Assembly: GCF_016756595.1 (NCBI RefSeq)
Contig: NZ_AP023257.1
Coordinates: 4,356,001 to 4,420,000, forward strand
Source of the DNA: Mesorhizobium sp. L-2-11
GTDB lineage: Bacteria; Pseudomonadota; Alphaproteobacteria; Rhizobiales; Rhizobiaceae
Direction: 5' to 3'
DNA: 64,000 nt
Position numbers and translations under genes: made by a program. Shown here in pieces: positions 39,624-47,627 of the stretch (position 1 is the first letter of the stretch; every line of letters starts with the position of its first letter). The notes beneath the pieces were generated by a model. It made no database searches and had not been told where the DNA came from. It was given only the letters and a program-made list of their open reading frames with translations.

Positions 39624-40556
39624 ATGAACTGGAGGCGTTATTTCTGGCCGGTCGTCGGCGTTGCGGCGGTCGTCTTCTCGCTGTGGCTGCTGCTGCACGA
39701 GCTGCGCGGCATTTCGCTGGACGACGTCTGGGACGGCATCGTCGCCATCCCTGCCCGCGGCTGGGTGCTCGCCGCGTTGAGCTCGGTCATCGCCTATGCG
39801 TCGCTGGCCGGCTACGATCACATCGCGCTCCTGCATATCGGCAAACGAGTGTCGTGGCTGTTCGTCACCCTGTGCTCCTTCACCACCTACGCGCTGTCGC
39901 ACAATATCGGCGGCTCGGTATTTTCAGGCGCGGTGATCCGCTACCGCGCTTACGGAACCAGGGGGCTGACCGGCAAGGACGTCGGCATTCTGGTGGCGAT
40001 CTGCTGGATCACCTTCGTGCTGTCGACAGTGTTGGTCTCAGGCATCGTGCTGATGCTCGCGCCGGAGATCGTCGACCGTTTTTCCGGCACACCGCATCAT
40101 CGGCTTTCGCAGGCGGCGGGGCTCGCGATGCTGCTTGTGGTGGCGGCCTATGTCTTCGGCAGCTGGCTGCACCTCAGGCCGCTGAAGATCGGCAGCTTCC
40201 AGGTCCATTATCCGGCGCTGCCGATCGTCGCCCGGCAATTGCTGATCGGCCCGATTGAGCTTTTGGCGGCGGCAGCGATCATCTTCTTTGCCCTGCCCGT
40301 ATCAGGCAATCCCGGATATTTCGTCGTGCTCGGCGTCTTTCTGGTGTCGTTCTCGGTCGCCCAGATCTCGCATGCGCCGGGCGGGCTCGGCGTGTTCGAG
40401 GTCGTCTTCCTGACCGGCCTGTCGCATATGGAGCCGGTCGGCGTGCTGGCCGCACTGCTGGTGTTCCGGCTGTTCTACCTGATCATCCCGCTGGTGATGG
40501 GGCTCGGTGTCGTGCTGTATTTCGAGCACTCGCAGCTCGGGCGGGGTGAGAATTGA
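39624..40556 (+). CDS. YbhN/UPF0104-like lysylphosphatidylglycerol synthase transmembrane family protein
   Basis: A 310-residue polytopic protein with seven to eight membrane segments, starting MNWRRYFWPVVGVAAVVFSL. The conserved core SFTTYALSHNIGGSVFSGAVIRYRAYG and SHAPGGLGVFEVVFL is that of the MprF-type flippase/UPF0104 domain, without a synthase domain. Roles in lipid or hopanoid transport have been suggested for relatives; function here is unknown. It ends 99 bp before tRNA-Gln. Confidence 0.85.
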   Translation: MNWRRYFWPVVGVAAVVFSLWLLLHELRGISLDDVWDGIVAIPARGWVLAALSSVIAYASLAGYDHIALLHIGKRVSWLFVTLCSFTTYALSHNIGGSVFSGAVIRYRAYGTRGLTGKDVGILVAICWITFVLSTVLVSGIVLMLAPEIVDRFSGTPHHRLSQAAGLAMLLVVAAYVFGSWLHLRPLKIGSFQVHYPALPIVARQLLIGPIELLAAAAIIFFALPVSGNPGYFVVLGVFLVSFSVAQISHAPGGLGVFEVVFLTGLSHMEPVGVLAALLVFRLFYLIIPLVMGLGVVLYFEHSQLGRGEN

Positions 40557-40654
40557 AATGCCTTCGGCAGGCTTGACTATTTTCCGGCGGCGGCTACAAG
40601 GCACGCGCGGCGACATTGTCGCCCTGCCGCGTGGTTTTCAACAGCCGCGCCTGC

Positions 40655-40728
40655 TGGGGAATAGGTTAACGGTAGACCCACGGACTCTGACTCCGTTAGT
40701 CCTGGTTCGAATCCAGGTTCCCCAGCCA
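40655..40728 (+). tRNA. tRNA-Gln (anticodon CTG)
   Basis: Full cloverleaf with encoded CCA: acceptor TGGGGAA (40655-40661) pairs with TTCCCCA (40718-40724). The anticodon arm is ACGGA-CTCTGAC-TCCGT with anticodon CTG. The T arm is CCTGG-TTCGAAT-CCAGG. Discriminator G, CCA at 40726-40728. It reads CAG codons. Its 3' part is the attachment site of the genomic island. Confidence 0.96.
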
Positions 40729-40731
40729 AGA
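40685..40731 (+). repeat. attL: 3' tRNA-Gln direct repeat
   Basis: 47 bp starting in the anticodon loop (CTCTGACTCCG) and running 3 bp beyond the CCA. Identical to 60555-60601. A tRNA 3'-end duplication of this size is the standard core of a tyrosine-integrase attachment site. Confidence 0.92.
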
Positions 40732-40860
40732 ACTTCATGAATGAAAACAATTGGTTACGCAGCACCATCGCGACCGGCGCGTGTTGCATGGGTTTTCACG
40801 TCCTGTAGCGCTCAACCCCTTGCTTTCCGGGCCTGTCTCGGTCCGTCCCTTGTTGTCATT

Positions 40861-40878
40861 GCAACATGACTGCAACAC
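40861..40878 (+). repeat. Inner-end direct repeat, left copy
   Basis: GCAACATGACTGCAACAC. It differs at one base from 60499-60516 and has the same orientation. It could be an integrase arm-type site or a relic of another element end. Confidence 0.6.
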
Positions 40879-40889
40879 GGATCAGCCCA

Positions 40890-40897
40890 TTTGTTCC
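40890..40897. repeat. Target-site duplication of IS66 copy 2, left
   Basis: TTTGTTCC, repeated exactly at 43428-43435. Confidence 0.93.
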
Positions 40898-40905
40898 GTA
40901 AGCGG

Positions 40906-42555
40906 TCAGCCGATAACGTCAGGCCTAAAGTTCCAAGGCATGAGCATTTCGATTTCGGATGCCGGCCAGCCTTGAGCGATGCGGGTCAAGGTCTGCGAGA
41001 GCCAGTCGAGCGGATCGACGCTGTTCATTTTGCAGGTTTGCAGCAAGGTGGCTACCGTCGCCCAGGTTCGTCCACCGCCGTGGCTGCCGGCGAATAGACT
41101 ATTCTTTCGCGTGATCGTCTGGGGCCTGATTGCACGCTCGACGATATTGGAGTCGATTTCGATGCGACCGTCCATCAGAAAGCGTTCCAGCGCCTCCCGC
41201 CGGGTGAGCGCGTAGCGGATCGCCTCGGCGGTCTTGGATTTTCCGGAGACCTTGCCCAGTTCCGCTTCCCATAGATCGAAGAGGCTCGCGACAATGGCCA
41301 CGGACTTTTCCTGACGTAGCGCGGCGCGGCTTCCGGCATCCTTGCCGCGGACCTCGTCCTCGACCTTCCACAATTCGGTCATGGCGATGATCGAATCCGT
41401 CGCGGCCTGCGAGACCCCGCTGATGTGCAGGTCGTAGAATTTGCGCCGCAGGTGAGCCCAGCACCCGGCGAGCCGGATTGTTTCATTGCTGCCGGCTTTG
41501 GCCCGTGCCTTGACCAGGTTGGTATAGGCCGAGTAGCCATCCACTTGCAGGATACCGCTGAATCCGGCGAGGTGGCGCGCCACGCAATCCGCACCTCTGC
41601 TGTCTTCAAAACGATAGGCAACCATTGGCGGACTGGTTCCGCCATAGGGTCGGTCATCCCGTGCGTAGGCCCACAACCAGGCTTTCGTGGTTTTCCCGGA
41701 ACCAGGGGCAAGGGTGGGCAAGGTCGTCTCGTCGGCGAAGACCCTTTCGCCCTCCTTGATGCGCTCCAGTATGTAATCAGCAAGCATCTGCAGCTCGAAG
41801 CCCAGATGCCCCATCCACTGCGCCATCAACGACCGGCTGATCTCGACGCCGTCGCGCAGATAGATCGCCTCCTGCCGATAAAGCGGGAGGCCGTCGGCGT
41901 ATTTGGAGACGGCGATATAGGCGAGCAGCCGCTCCGTCGGCAGCCCGCTTTCGATGATGTGCGCCGGCGCCAGAGCCTGGACCACGCCGTCACGGCCCCG
42001 GAAGGCGTATTTGGGACGGCGCGTGACGATGACCTGGAACTTCGGCGGCACGACGTCCAGCCGCTCGGATCGATCCTCGCCGATCAGAACCTTTTCAAGC
42101 CCCTCGCAGTCGGCCGGGATTTCCGGCTCGACGACCTCCTCGATGCGTTCGAGGTGGGCAGCAAAGCCCTTGCGCGGACGCGGGGCGCGCTTCGGCTTGT
42201 TCCCGACCGCGCGGTCGAGTTCGCTCCGGATTTCCGAAAGGCCGGTCTCGACCTCTTCGAAGGCAAAGGAGGCCTGCTCGTCGTCGATGGCCAGGCGTAG
42301 CCGCTCGGAACGCGTGCCATGTTGCGTGCGCTGTAAAACTTTCAGGATTGACGTGAGATTGGCGATCCGCTCGCTGGCGCTTTTCTCGACAGCTTTCAGC
42401 CGGGCGACCTCCGCCTCAGATGCTGCGATCCGAGCGTCGGCGACTGCGATCCGGGCCTCGCTTGCAGCCTGCTCGCGAGCCATGGAAAGGATCATCGCCT
42501 TCAGCGCATCAACGTCGTCGGGAAGGGCAAGACCCGGTAGAACCATGGCAAGCAA
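40906..42555 (-). CDS. tnpC: IS66 transposase TnpC (copy 2)
   Basis: 549 residues, with the same sequence as the copy at 13158-14807, including the N-terminal coiled coil and the DDE residues (D275, D339, E473). Uninterrupted. The identity of all frames in the two copies shows that one arose recently from the other or both from one source. Confidence 0.95.
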   Translation of the reverse strand: MLAMVLPGLALPDDVDALKAMILSMAREQAASEARIAVADARIAASEAEVARLKAVEKSASERIANLTSILKVLQRTQHGTRSERLRLAIDDEQASFAFEEVETGLSEIRSELDRAVGNKPKRAPRPRKGFAAHLERIEEVVEPEIPADCEGLEKVLIGEDRSERLDVVPPKFQVIVTRRPKYAFRGRDGVVQALAPAHIIESGLPTERLLAYIAVSKYADGLPLYRQEAIYLRDGVEISRSLMAQWMGHLGFELQMLADYILERIKEGERVFADETTLPTLAPGSGKTTKAWLWAYARDDRPYGGTSPPMVAYRFEDSRGADCVARHLAGFSGILQVDGYSAYTNLVKARAKAGSNETIRLAGCWAHLRRKFYDLHISGVSQAATDSIIAMTELWKVEDEVRGKDAGSRAALRQEKSVAIVASLFDLWEAELGKVSGKSKTAEAIRYALTRREALERFLMDGRIEIDSNIVERAIRPQTITRKNSLFAGSHGGGRTWATVATLLQTCKMNSVDPLDWLSQTLTRIAQGWPASEIEMLMPWNFRPDVIG

Positions 42556-42622
42556 CAGAGCACAAAAACAGCCGCTTTCCCAACCGTTCCAGCCGCATGA
42601 TTCATCTTGCCGCAGGCCGGTT

Positions 42623-42967
42623 TCAGCCCGTCGATAACGGCCGCCTGACCCTGGCCGGACGAATCTTTTTCCAGTCCAGTCCGGCCAGAAGCGCCATCAA
42701 CTGGGCGTGGTCGAGACGCATGCGCGCGGCCGATATCCCCGGCCAGCAGAAGCTGTGATCTTCCAGAGTCTTCGAATAAAGACAAACCCCGCTGCCGTCC
42801 CACCACACGATGCGAACCCGGTCCGCACGCTTCGAACGGAATACGTGAAGTGCCCCCGAGAATGGGTCCAGGCCGCCATCCCTGACCAGCGCCATCAAAG
42901 ATGCCGCGCCCTTGCGGAAGTCGACCGGCTGGCACGACACGTAAACCACCACACCGGAAGCGATCAT
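42623..42967 (-). CDS. tnpB: IS66 accessory protein TnpB (copy 2)
   Basis: 114 residues, identical to the copy at 12746-13090 (SCQPVDFRKG motif). Overlaps tnpA by 4 bases. Confidence 0.93.
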   Translation of the reverse strand: MIASGVVVYVSCQPVDFRKGAASLMALVRDGGLDPFSGALHVFRSKRADRVRIVWWDGSGVCLYSKTLEDHSFCWPGISAARMRLDHAQLMALLAGLDWKKIRPARVRRPLSTG

Positions 42968-43350
42968 GCCTTACGAACCGCGCGGATGATCCTCGCCAGG
43001 CGATCGGGATCGACATCGCCGCCGGCGCGCACCACTGCGTCGCCAATGACGATTTCCACCGTGTCGCTGCCCACCGCTTCAAAGCGCGTGAACTTCGCCG
43101 GCTTGCTCGCTCCCTCCGTCAGTGGCGCAACCATGCCCGACGAAAGCGCCTTGCGGCGCCACGCATAGAGCTGCGAGGGGTCCAGCCCCTCGGAACGCGC
43201 AACCGCCGAGACATTGCCCCCTGGCGAGAACGCTTCGGCGACAAGCCGTGCCTTCTCTTCGTCCGACCGATGGCGCGGCTTGCGTCGGGACGGCACAGGC
43301 TCCGCCGTCAAAATCTCGAATGTTCGATGATGGCTCATACTGTCGCTCAT
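42964..43350 (-). CDS. tnpA: IS66 accessory protein TnpA (copy 2)
   Basis: About 128 residues, identical to the copy at 12363-12749, with helix-turn-helix NVSAVARSEGLDPSQLYAWRRK interrupted by no stop. The start is chosen at the ATG preceded by GGAGA; an in-frame ATG lies 7 codons upstream. Confidence 0.88.
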   Translation of the reverse strand: MSDSMSHHRTFEILTAEPVPSRRKPRHRSDEEKARLVAEAFSPGGNVSAVARSEGLDPSQLYAWRRKALSSGMVAPLTEGASKPAKFTRFEAVGSDTVEIVIGDAVVRAGGDVDPDRLARIIRAVRKA

Positions 43351-43427
43351 AGGATTCTCCGCATGATTCATGCTGAAAATGAGCGATCAACCGCCTGCAC
43401 GCTACGTGGGGACGCCTACGCGCTTAC

Positions 43428-43435
43428 TTTGTTCC
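43428..43435. repeat. Target-site duplication of IS66 copy 2, right
   Basis: TTTGTTCC, matching 40890-40897. Confidence 0.93.
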
Positions 43436-43457
43436 CGCCATGTTCGCAGCGAAGAAA

Positions 43458-43481
43458 GCCCGCAACCGTGAGGCAGCGGGC
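43458..43481. repeat. GCCCGC hairpin module, copy 1
   Basis: Stem GCCCGC / GCGGGC with GTTCC 22 bp to its left. Related modules are at 44396-44419, 57719-57744 and 58124-58151, all in the island. The rest of 43436-43802 contains no recognisable gene. Confidence 0.55.
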
Positions 43482-43802
43482 TTGTTTGATTCGCCAGTTG
43501 AGGCAACATTCCACCCTGAGCGGCCCTACGGCTCCGGTACCAAGTGTCAGATCTTGACCACTAGAGGCGATGGCTGCCTGGGTGAGCGACTGGTATTCTT
43601 CTGCTCATAGCAATCCATGGCGGCATGCGGCGCAGTTGCTGCTGTCAGCGTCGGCTTATGAGTAGAACCTGTGTCGGCGGTGTTGGCAAACCTGATTCAA
43701 GACCGGGGCAGGAGCCTGAATCAAATCTCGCCGCAATTAGAAAGCCGCCAGTCGACAAACAACTAACTGCTGACCTTCTCCGCATATGCATAAAGGTACT
43801 AC

Positions 43803-44143
43803 ATGCGTCACTCTTCCGTTGTGTCCTCTATCAACAGTGCGATATCGGCAGGCGAGCTTTGGCAAGAGATTGATGCCGAGGTGAATGAGTGCGTAGCCGC
43901 CACGTCCAAGCTCGGCGGCAAGGGGTACGTCATCATCACGGATGGGCCACAGACGCAGGTGACGCGCAAAACACGTGGACGTGGCTTTTGGCGGCACTGG
44001 CCGAAGCTAAGTTGCCGATGGAGGCCGCCAGCTACATCGCAGACGCACTCGTTATGAGCGATAACTTTGAATGGAGTGACGATGCAGTGGCCGAGGCTCT
44101 TTTCTTCCTCTCCGATGAGAGCCGACCGCAAACGGCCTTTTGA
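43803..44143 (+). pseudogene. Hypothetical protein, apparently frameshifted
   Basis: The first frame starts MRHSSVVSSINSAISAGELW with AAAGG upstream and reads sensibly to about 43970 (GGKGYVIITDGPQTQVT). The sensible reading then moves to the next frame (TWTWLLAALAEAKLPMEAAS ... LFFLSDESRPQTAF) and stops at 44143. The two overlap as expected for one gene of about 110 codons with a single frameshift near 43975. No family recognised. Confidence 0.45.
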
Positions 44144-44186
44144 GTAAACCGCAGAGAGGCAGAAAGCACTGTCAAGTCAACTACTT

Positions 44187-44240
44187 GGAGGGATGGCCGA
44201 GCGGTTTAAGGCACCGGTCTTGAAATTCGGTGCCAGCCAT
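44187..44240 (+). pseudogene. 5' half of a tRNA-Ser (TGA) gene
   Basis: GGAGGGATGGCCGAGCGGTT and the following AAGGCACCGGTCTTGAAA match the start, D arm and anticodon loop (TGA) of bacterial tRNA-Ser. The 3' side of the anticodon stem is altered (TTCGG instead of ACCGG), and no variable arm, T arm or 3' acceptor strand follows. Non-functional; probably a scar of an earlier integration or deletion. Confidence 0.75.
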
Positions 44241-44739
44241 ACCGAGCCATATCGCAGCGTCCCTGCAAAGCCTTCTCTAGCAAGGGTTTGAAGACTCGCC
44301 AGCGCCGTTTGTGCCGCGTCGTCCCTTCCAATACCGCAGCGTTGCGTTGCAAAAAGCGTAGCAGCACGTTCTTAGCCTGTTCCCCAAACGATGAAGCCCG
44401 CCACCATGAGGCAGCGGGCTAACTGGGAATTTCGCGTTGAGACGTCAGGGGCGCCTCTTGGTTTCCTGCCGTACGTTCCCGCGATCGGAACGAGCAAGCG
44501 GCTGTTCGCCTGACTATGTTCGAAGGGCTCGATACGAGCCCATTCCGGTCATTGGTCGTCATCCACTCTGTCAGCCGGGCGAACACGCCGGTGGTTCGAA
44601 TTGAGGCTACTTCGGCGGAACCACGTCGACCAGCGTGCTTGGACACCGCGCCCTCTCAACCCGGTCGGCCGCGCTCGACGAGATTATCCTGAAAACCATC
44701 GCCGAAACGGAAATCCCCTGATTGGTTGTCATTCCAACC
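44241..44739. other. Gene-free island DNA with small remnants
   Basis: About 500 bp. A GCCCGC hairpin module lies at 44396-44419. A short plus-strand open stretch ends in LDEIILKTIAETEIP near 44720 and could be the tail of a lost gene. No complete gene or recognisable domain. Confidence 0.5.
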
Positions 44740-44938
44740 CTATCCTTCCACAACCTCCGCGGCTTGCTTGCGCGCAATCGCATTGGCGGTAGCTGCAGCC
44801 GCGGCCGCTTGCTTCTCATCACTTCCCACCTGGACCGTGGGCTGGGCAAAATGGATGCCGTTCGCCGCGAACGCCTGCTGGATCATGGTGTAAGCCTGCC
44901 GTCTGACGACGGACTGGTGACCGGGCTGGGTAGTGTCT
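44740..44938 (-). pseudogene. C-terminal fragment of a mechanosensitive (MscS-type) channel
   Basis: About 65 codons: QSVVRRQAYTMIQQAFAANG, then IHFAQPTVQVGSDEKQAAAA and a stop at 44740. This is the end of the cytoplasmic domain of a long MscS-family channel, with the usual Ala-rich tail. The upstream reading frame closes at once, and the pore domain is missing. The break lies at about 44938, next to GTGTCTCAGTTTGAAATTTT. Confidence 0.7.
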
Positions 44939-45371
44939 CAGTTTGAAATTTTAGGATCTCCGCAGCGGAGGGAGTGCCTAACCTGTGCCAGGCTTCTTCA
45001 TAGTGGGGAAGCGCATAAGACTTTGGCGCTAGCCAATACGATACCGCGCCAGCCTGACTCGTTCCGCGCTGTGCTGCGGCTTTCACTTCATCTTTCGTGA
45101 GGACATAGCAGGTCGGTGCTGCGGTGTTCGCATTGATCGTTACAACCCACCAATCTGAGCGAAGCGTGTCCAGAGAACGACCCAACGGTACCGGGAATCT
45201 CTTCGATAGAGCTTTTGACTGAATCGGCAGGACGCGGCTCTCATCGTCACTTACGGCATAGAGGTCCGCGCCCCTAGCGTTGCGTACGGTGGGCATTACA
45301 TGCCAACCGCGCCGCGATAATTCGCGCGCTACGTGGTATAGACCGGCGTTGCCCGTCAATTGATGTCGCAT
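44883..45371 (-). CDS. Hypothetical protein with a restriction-nuclease-like core; chimeric C-terminus
   Basis: 162 residues from the ATG at 45371 (AGGGGGATAAAA before it). The N-terminal helix LTGNAGLYHVARELSRRGWHV is followed by NARGADLYAV and RVLPIQSKA, which look like the D...(D/E/Q)xK pattern of PD-(D/E)XK folds. A central WWVVTINANT-type strand follows. The last about 16 residues (PSPVTSPSSDGRLTP) are out-of-frame reading into the MscS fragment, so the native end was lost at the junction near 44938. Nuclease activity is only a hypothesis. Confidence 0.5.
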   Translation of the reverse strand: MRHQLTGNAGLYHVARELSRRGWHVMPTVRNARGADLYAVSDDESRVLPIQSKALSKRFPVPLGRSLDTLRSDWWVVTINANTAAPTCYVLTKDEVKAAAQRGTSQAGAVSYWLAPKSYALPHYEEAWHRLGTPSAAEILKFQTETLPSPVTSPSSDGRLTP

Positions 45372-45384
45372 TTTTATCCCCCTA

Positions 45385-45726
45385 CTAGGCTTGCCGTTTG
45401 TACGGGCCGCGCTTGCCCGGCTTCGGCGCAACGGCCTCCATCTTCTCGCAAAGGTCTTCCATAGACCAGAGCGTCTTGGACACGCCAGCGGCCATTGCAG
45501 GCGTCATTTTCAGCGTCTTGTGCATTTTGATGAAGTTGTACCGGACGGTGTAAATCGCGACCATGTGGACATGGTTTTCGAACTTCTTTGAGAATGCATT
45601 GGTGATGCGCGTGAAGCGGCGGTTTGCCATGCGCATGGTGAGATTGGCGCGCTCGATATGCGACGTGCTGACGTGCACCGGATCGGGATTGCCTTCAATC
45701 CGCGTCTTGGTCGCGCCAGTGCCCAT
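45385..45726 (-). pseudogene. C-terminal fragment of an IS1-like transposase
   Basis: 113 codons, SHIERANLTMRMANRRFTR ... KFENHVHMVAIYTVRYNFIK ... MTPAMAAGVSKTLWSMEDL ... KRGPYKRQA. This is the end of the DDE domain of alphaproteobacterial IS1/IS1595-type transposases (about 320 residues when complete). The helix-turn-helix and first two catalytic acids are absent upstream of 45726. No terminal repeats located. Confidence 0.75.
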
Positions 45727-45939
45727 CTAGTAAAAGCGTTGCCCTCCGTAAGAACTAGCGTCCGCCCTCTCCGTGCTATAAAATGGAATATCGACGCCGA
45801 CGACGCCGACGACGCCGACCGCGACGCCGTCCTAAGGCCGACCGCCATTTCAGCATGCCCAAGGACGTATGTGCCGCACATGGGCTCAAGCCACCCGCCC
45901 GCACATCCGTTGTGGATTGACCCGCGAGGAGGGATCAGC

Positions 45940-46614
45940 ATGTCAGAACGTCTCAACATAGGCCCGCTGCAACCTGGTGAAACTGCGCCCAATGTCGTGC
46001 TCGACGCGATTACCCGCGAGGGCAAGATCGCCATCGACGATTTCCGAGGCGAGAAACCAGTGCTGGTTGGGCTGTATCGAGGTCTCCATTGTCCTTTTTG
46101 CAGGCGTCATATCGCCATGCTTTCGCAACTCACCCCCGCCCTCAACGAGAAGGGCATCGAAAGCCTGACAGTGGTCAACACGCCCATCGAGCGGGCGCGC
46201 CTGTATCTGCGGTACCATCCGATGCTCGGCCTGCTCGCGGCATCCGATCCGGAGCGGACTTCACACCGCGCCTTTGGATTGCCGAATATGCAGATCACCG
46301 AAGACGAGAGCGCATGGCCGCAAAAGGTTTCGATGAGCGATGTGAAGTCGATGCGGGTCGACTTGCCGGGCGAGATGCCTGAACCGATGGACCCGTTTGC
46401 GGCGCTCGAATATCTGAACAAGAAGGACAGCTACGATATCACGGAAGCGGATCAACAGATGATGGCCACCGGCATTGGGCAGCTCGTCGGCCAGTTCTTG
46501 CTGGACCGCGATGGCGTCGTTCGCTGGACTTCCAACGAGGTATTCGATGGCGGCCTATTCGGCGCCCCGAACACTCAGGAATTGATGTCGGCAGCGTCAC
46601 AAATCGGGAGGTAA
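45940..46614 (+). CDS. Thioredoxin-fold (AhpC/TSA peroxiredoxin-like) protein
   Basis: 224 residues: GETAPNVVLDAITREGKIAI and GEKPVLVGLYRGLHCPFC form the thioredoxin fold, with a CXXC pair C51-P-F-C54 instead of the single PxxxTxxC of true peroxiredoxins. LDRDGVVRWTSNEVFDGG is the final strand pair. The ATG at 45940 has GAGGAGGG 7 bases upstream. The open frame to the left runs through a CGACGC repeat and is not coding. It is probably a cytosolic thiol redox protein; peroxidase activity is uncertain. Confidence 0.78.
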   Translation: MSERLNIGPLQPGETAPNVVLDAITREGKIAIDDFRGEKPVLVGLYRGLHCPFCRRHIAMLSQLTPALNEKGIESLTVVNTPIERARLYLRYHPMLGLLAASDPERTSHRAFGLPNMQITEDESAWPQKVSMSDVKSMRVDLPGEMPEPMDPFAALEYLNKKDSYDITEADQQMMATGIGQLVGQFLLDRDGVVRWTSNEVFDGGLFGAPNTQELMSAASQIGR

Positions 46615-46719
46615 GGCGCAGCTTCGGTAGTGGGGCTAGGCGCAGGATTGCGCGAAGTTTGCGGCCGTCGCCTCACCGCTGCAGTAGATTTCTTTCGACG
46701 GTTCTCAGATGCGCCAGCA

Positions 46720-46848
46720 TCACTTGCCGCAGCCATTGGGGCCGAAGATGCAGGTGATCTTGCCGGCTTCCGCGACAAGGGAGACGCCATGGACGATCTC
46801 CTGCTTGCCGTAGCCCGCAACGACGCTGTCTGCGACCAACGTGTTCAT
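46720..46848 (-). pseudogene. livF: N-terminal fragment of a LivF-type ABC ATPase
   Basis: 42 codons: MNTLVADSVVAGYGKQEIVH, then SLVAEAGKITCIFGPNGCGK, ending in TGA exactly in the Walker A motif. The start overlaps the stop of the LivG fragment (ATGA), which is the normal livG-livF junction. So a contiguous piece of a branched-chain amino acid transporter operon was captured and cut at both ends. Confidence 0.8.
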
Positions 46849-47150
46849 TGCGGACGCCCTAGATAGGTCTGCATGACTTCGGAATTTTGCACGATGTCCT
46901 CGAACGCGCCGCTGGTCACCACCCGCCCCGAATCCATGACGATGATGCGGTCGCAGACATTGCGCACCATTTCCATGTCATGCTCGACGACGAAGAAGCT
47001 GGTTCCCTGCTCGCGCAGCCTGGCGATCGCTTCCAAGATGATCTTGCGGATGTTGGGGTGGACGCCGGCCGAACCCGTGTTGCCGTGCCCGATGATTCCC
47101 GCCACCACCGGCCCGAATTCGACGCCGATTCGAATCTTTGCGTTCTTCAT
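46845..47150 (-). pseudogene. livG: C-terminal fragment of a LivG-type ABC ATPase
   Basis: Residues from about 30 on (GVHPNIRKIILEAIARLREQ, FFVVEHDMEMVRNVCDRIIV, then MQTYLGRP) are the end of a LivG ATPase, starting just after the Walker B/D-loop region. The preceding 29 codons (KIRIGVEFGPVVAGIIGHGN) do not belong. They resemble a class III adenylate cyclase segment and make a chance fusion. The P-loop, signature motif and Walker B are missing, so it is inactive. Confidence 0.75.
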
Positions 47151-47227
47151 CTCCTATTTTGGCGTAATAGGCCGGACATAGCGCCACCCGGAACCGCCGC
47201 TGCGCATAGTCGTTGGTCCCTGCAGGT

Positions 47228-47422
47228 TCACGGGGCATCGAACGCGGCTTGTTGGGTGCAGTGTCCGGCCAGGCATTCCTCGATCATTCGAATTGCTTCA
47301 AGTCGGGACGGCTTGTCCATGAATGGCCATGGTTGCTGAAGCGCGTTCGCAGCTTCGGGTATCGACGCGACCACTATCGGCTTGTGATTCAGGTAAATTG
47401 TAATCGGAATGAACGTCGGCAT
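47228..47422 (-). CDS. DUF982-like protein, probably shortened
   Basis: 64 residues: MPTFIPITIYLNHKPIVVAS, then IPEAANALQQPWPFMDK ... AIRMIEECLAGHCTQQAAF. This follows the DUF982 pattern up to the last helix, where other members have ARxAFxxAA. Here it ends at FDAP. The neighbouring frames do not restore a convincing tail. Possibly a truncated copy. Function of the family is unknown. Confidence 0.5.
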   Translation of the reverse strand: MPTFIPITIYLNHKPIVVASIPEAANALQQPWPFMDKPSRLEAIRMIEECLAGHCTQQAAFDAP

Positions 47423-47570
47423 CTTTGTCGCTCGCCAGGATTGAAGGCGGCTAAACGCGAAGACAAGGCAGTGGTTGCATCGTTGTGAATTCAGAGCGCC
47501 GCTGTCCGATACGAACGAGGCTGAAATGGCACGTCCGAAGAGCCTTGATCGTTTCGGTTCCCCTGAACGC

Positions 47571-47605
47571 AGAACCCCGCGCCTCACGAAGTGGGGGCGC
47601 GGGCT
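47571..47605. repeat. CCCCGCG hairpin with conserved flank, copy 1
   Basis: GAACCCCGCG, loop, CGCGGGCTGATCGGA. A second copy is at 57591-57628. Found only inside the island in this window; a strong stem that could stop transcription. Confidence 0.55.
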
Positions 47606-47627
47606 GATCGGAGCATCGCCCGACCGG

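Larger units (their letters stand above)
40898..43427 (-). mobile_element. IS66-family insertion sequence, copy 2 (complete, inverted)
   Basis: A 2530-bp element of the same length and ORF content as copy 1 (12286-14815) but in the opposite orientation. Ends GTAAGCGG / CGCTTAC with 8-bp duplications TTTGTTCC. It lies about 170 bp inside the left end of the island, so it inserted after the island arrived or travelled within it. Confidence 0.96.

Noticed and set aside
44187..44280. Functional tRNA-Ser
   Set aside because: No T arm, no 3' acceptor strand and a disrupted anticodon stem.
44419..44646. 75-codon minus-strand ORF
   Set aside because: No ribosome site, no family features, and it overlaps a hairpin module.
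45658..45939. N-terminal extension of the thioredoxin-fold protein
   Set aside because: The extra 94 codons run through a CGACGC repeat and an IS1-like remnant. The ATG at 45940 has a strong ribosome site and matches the fold start.
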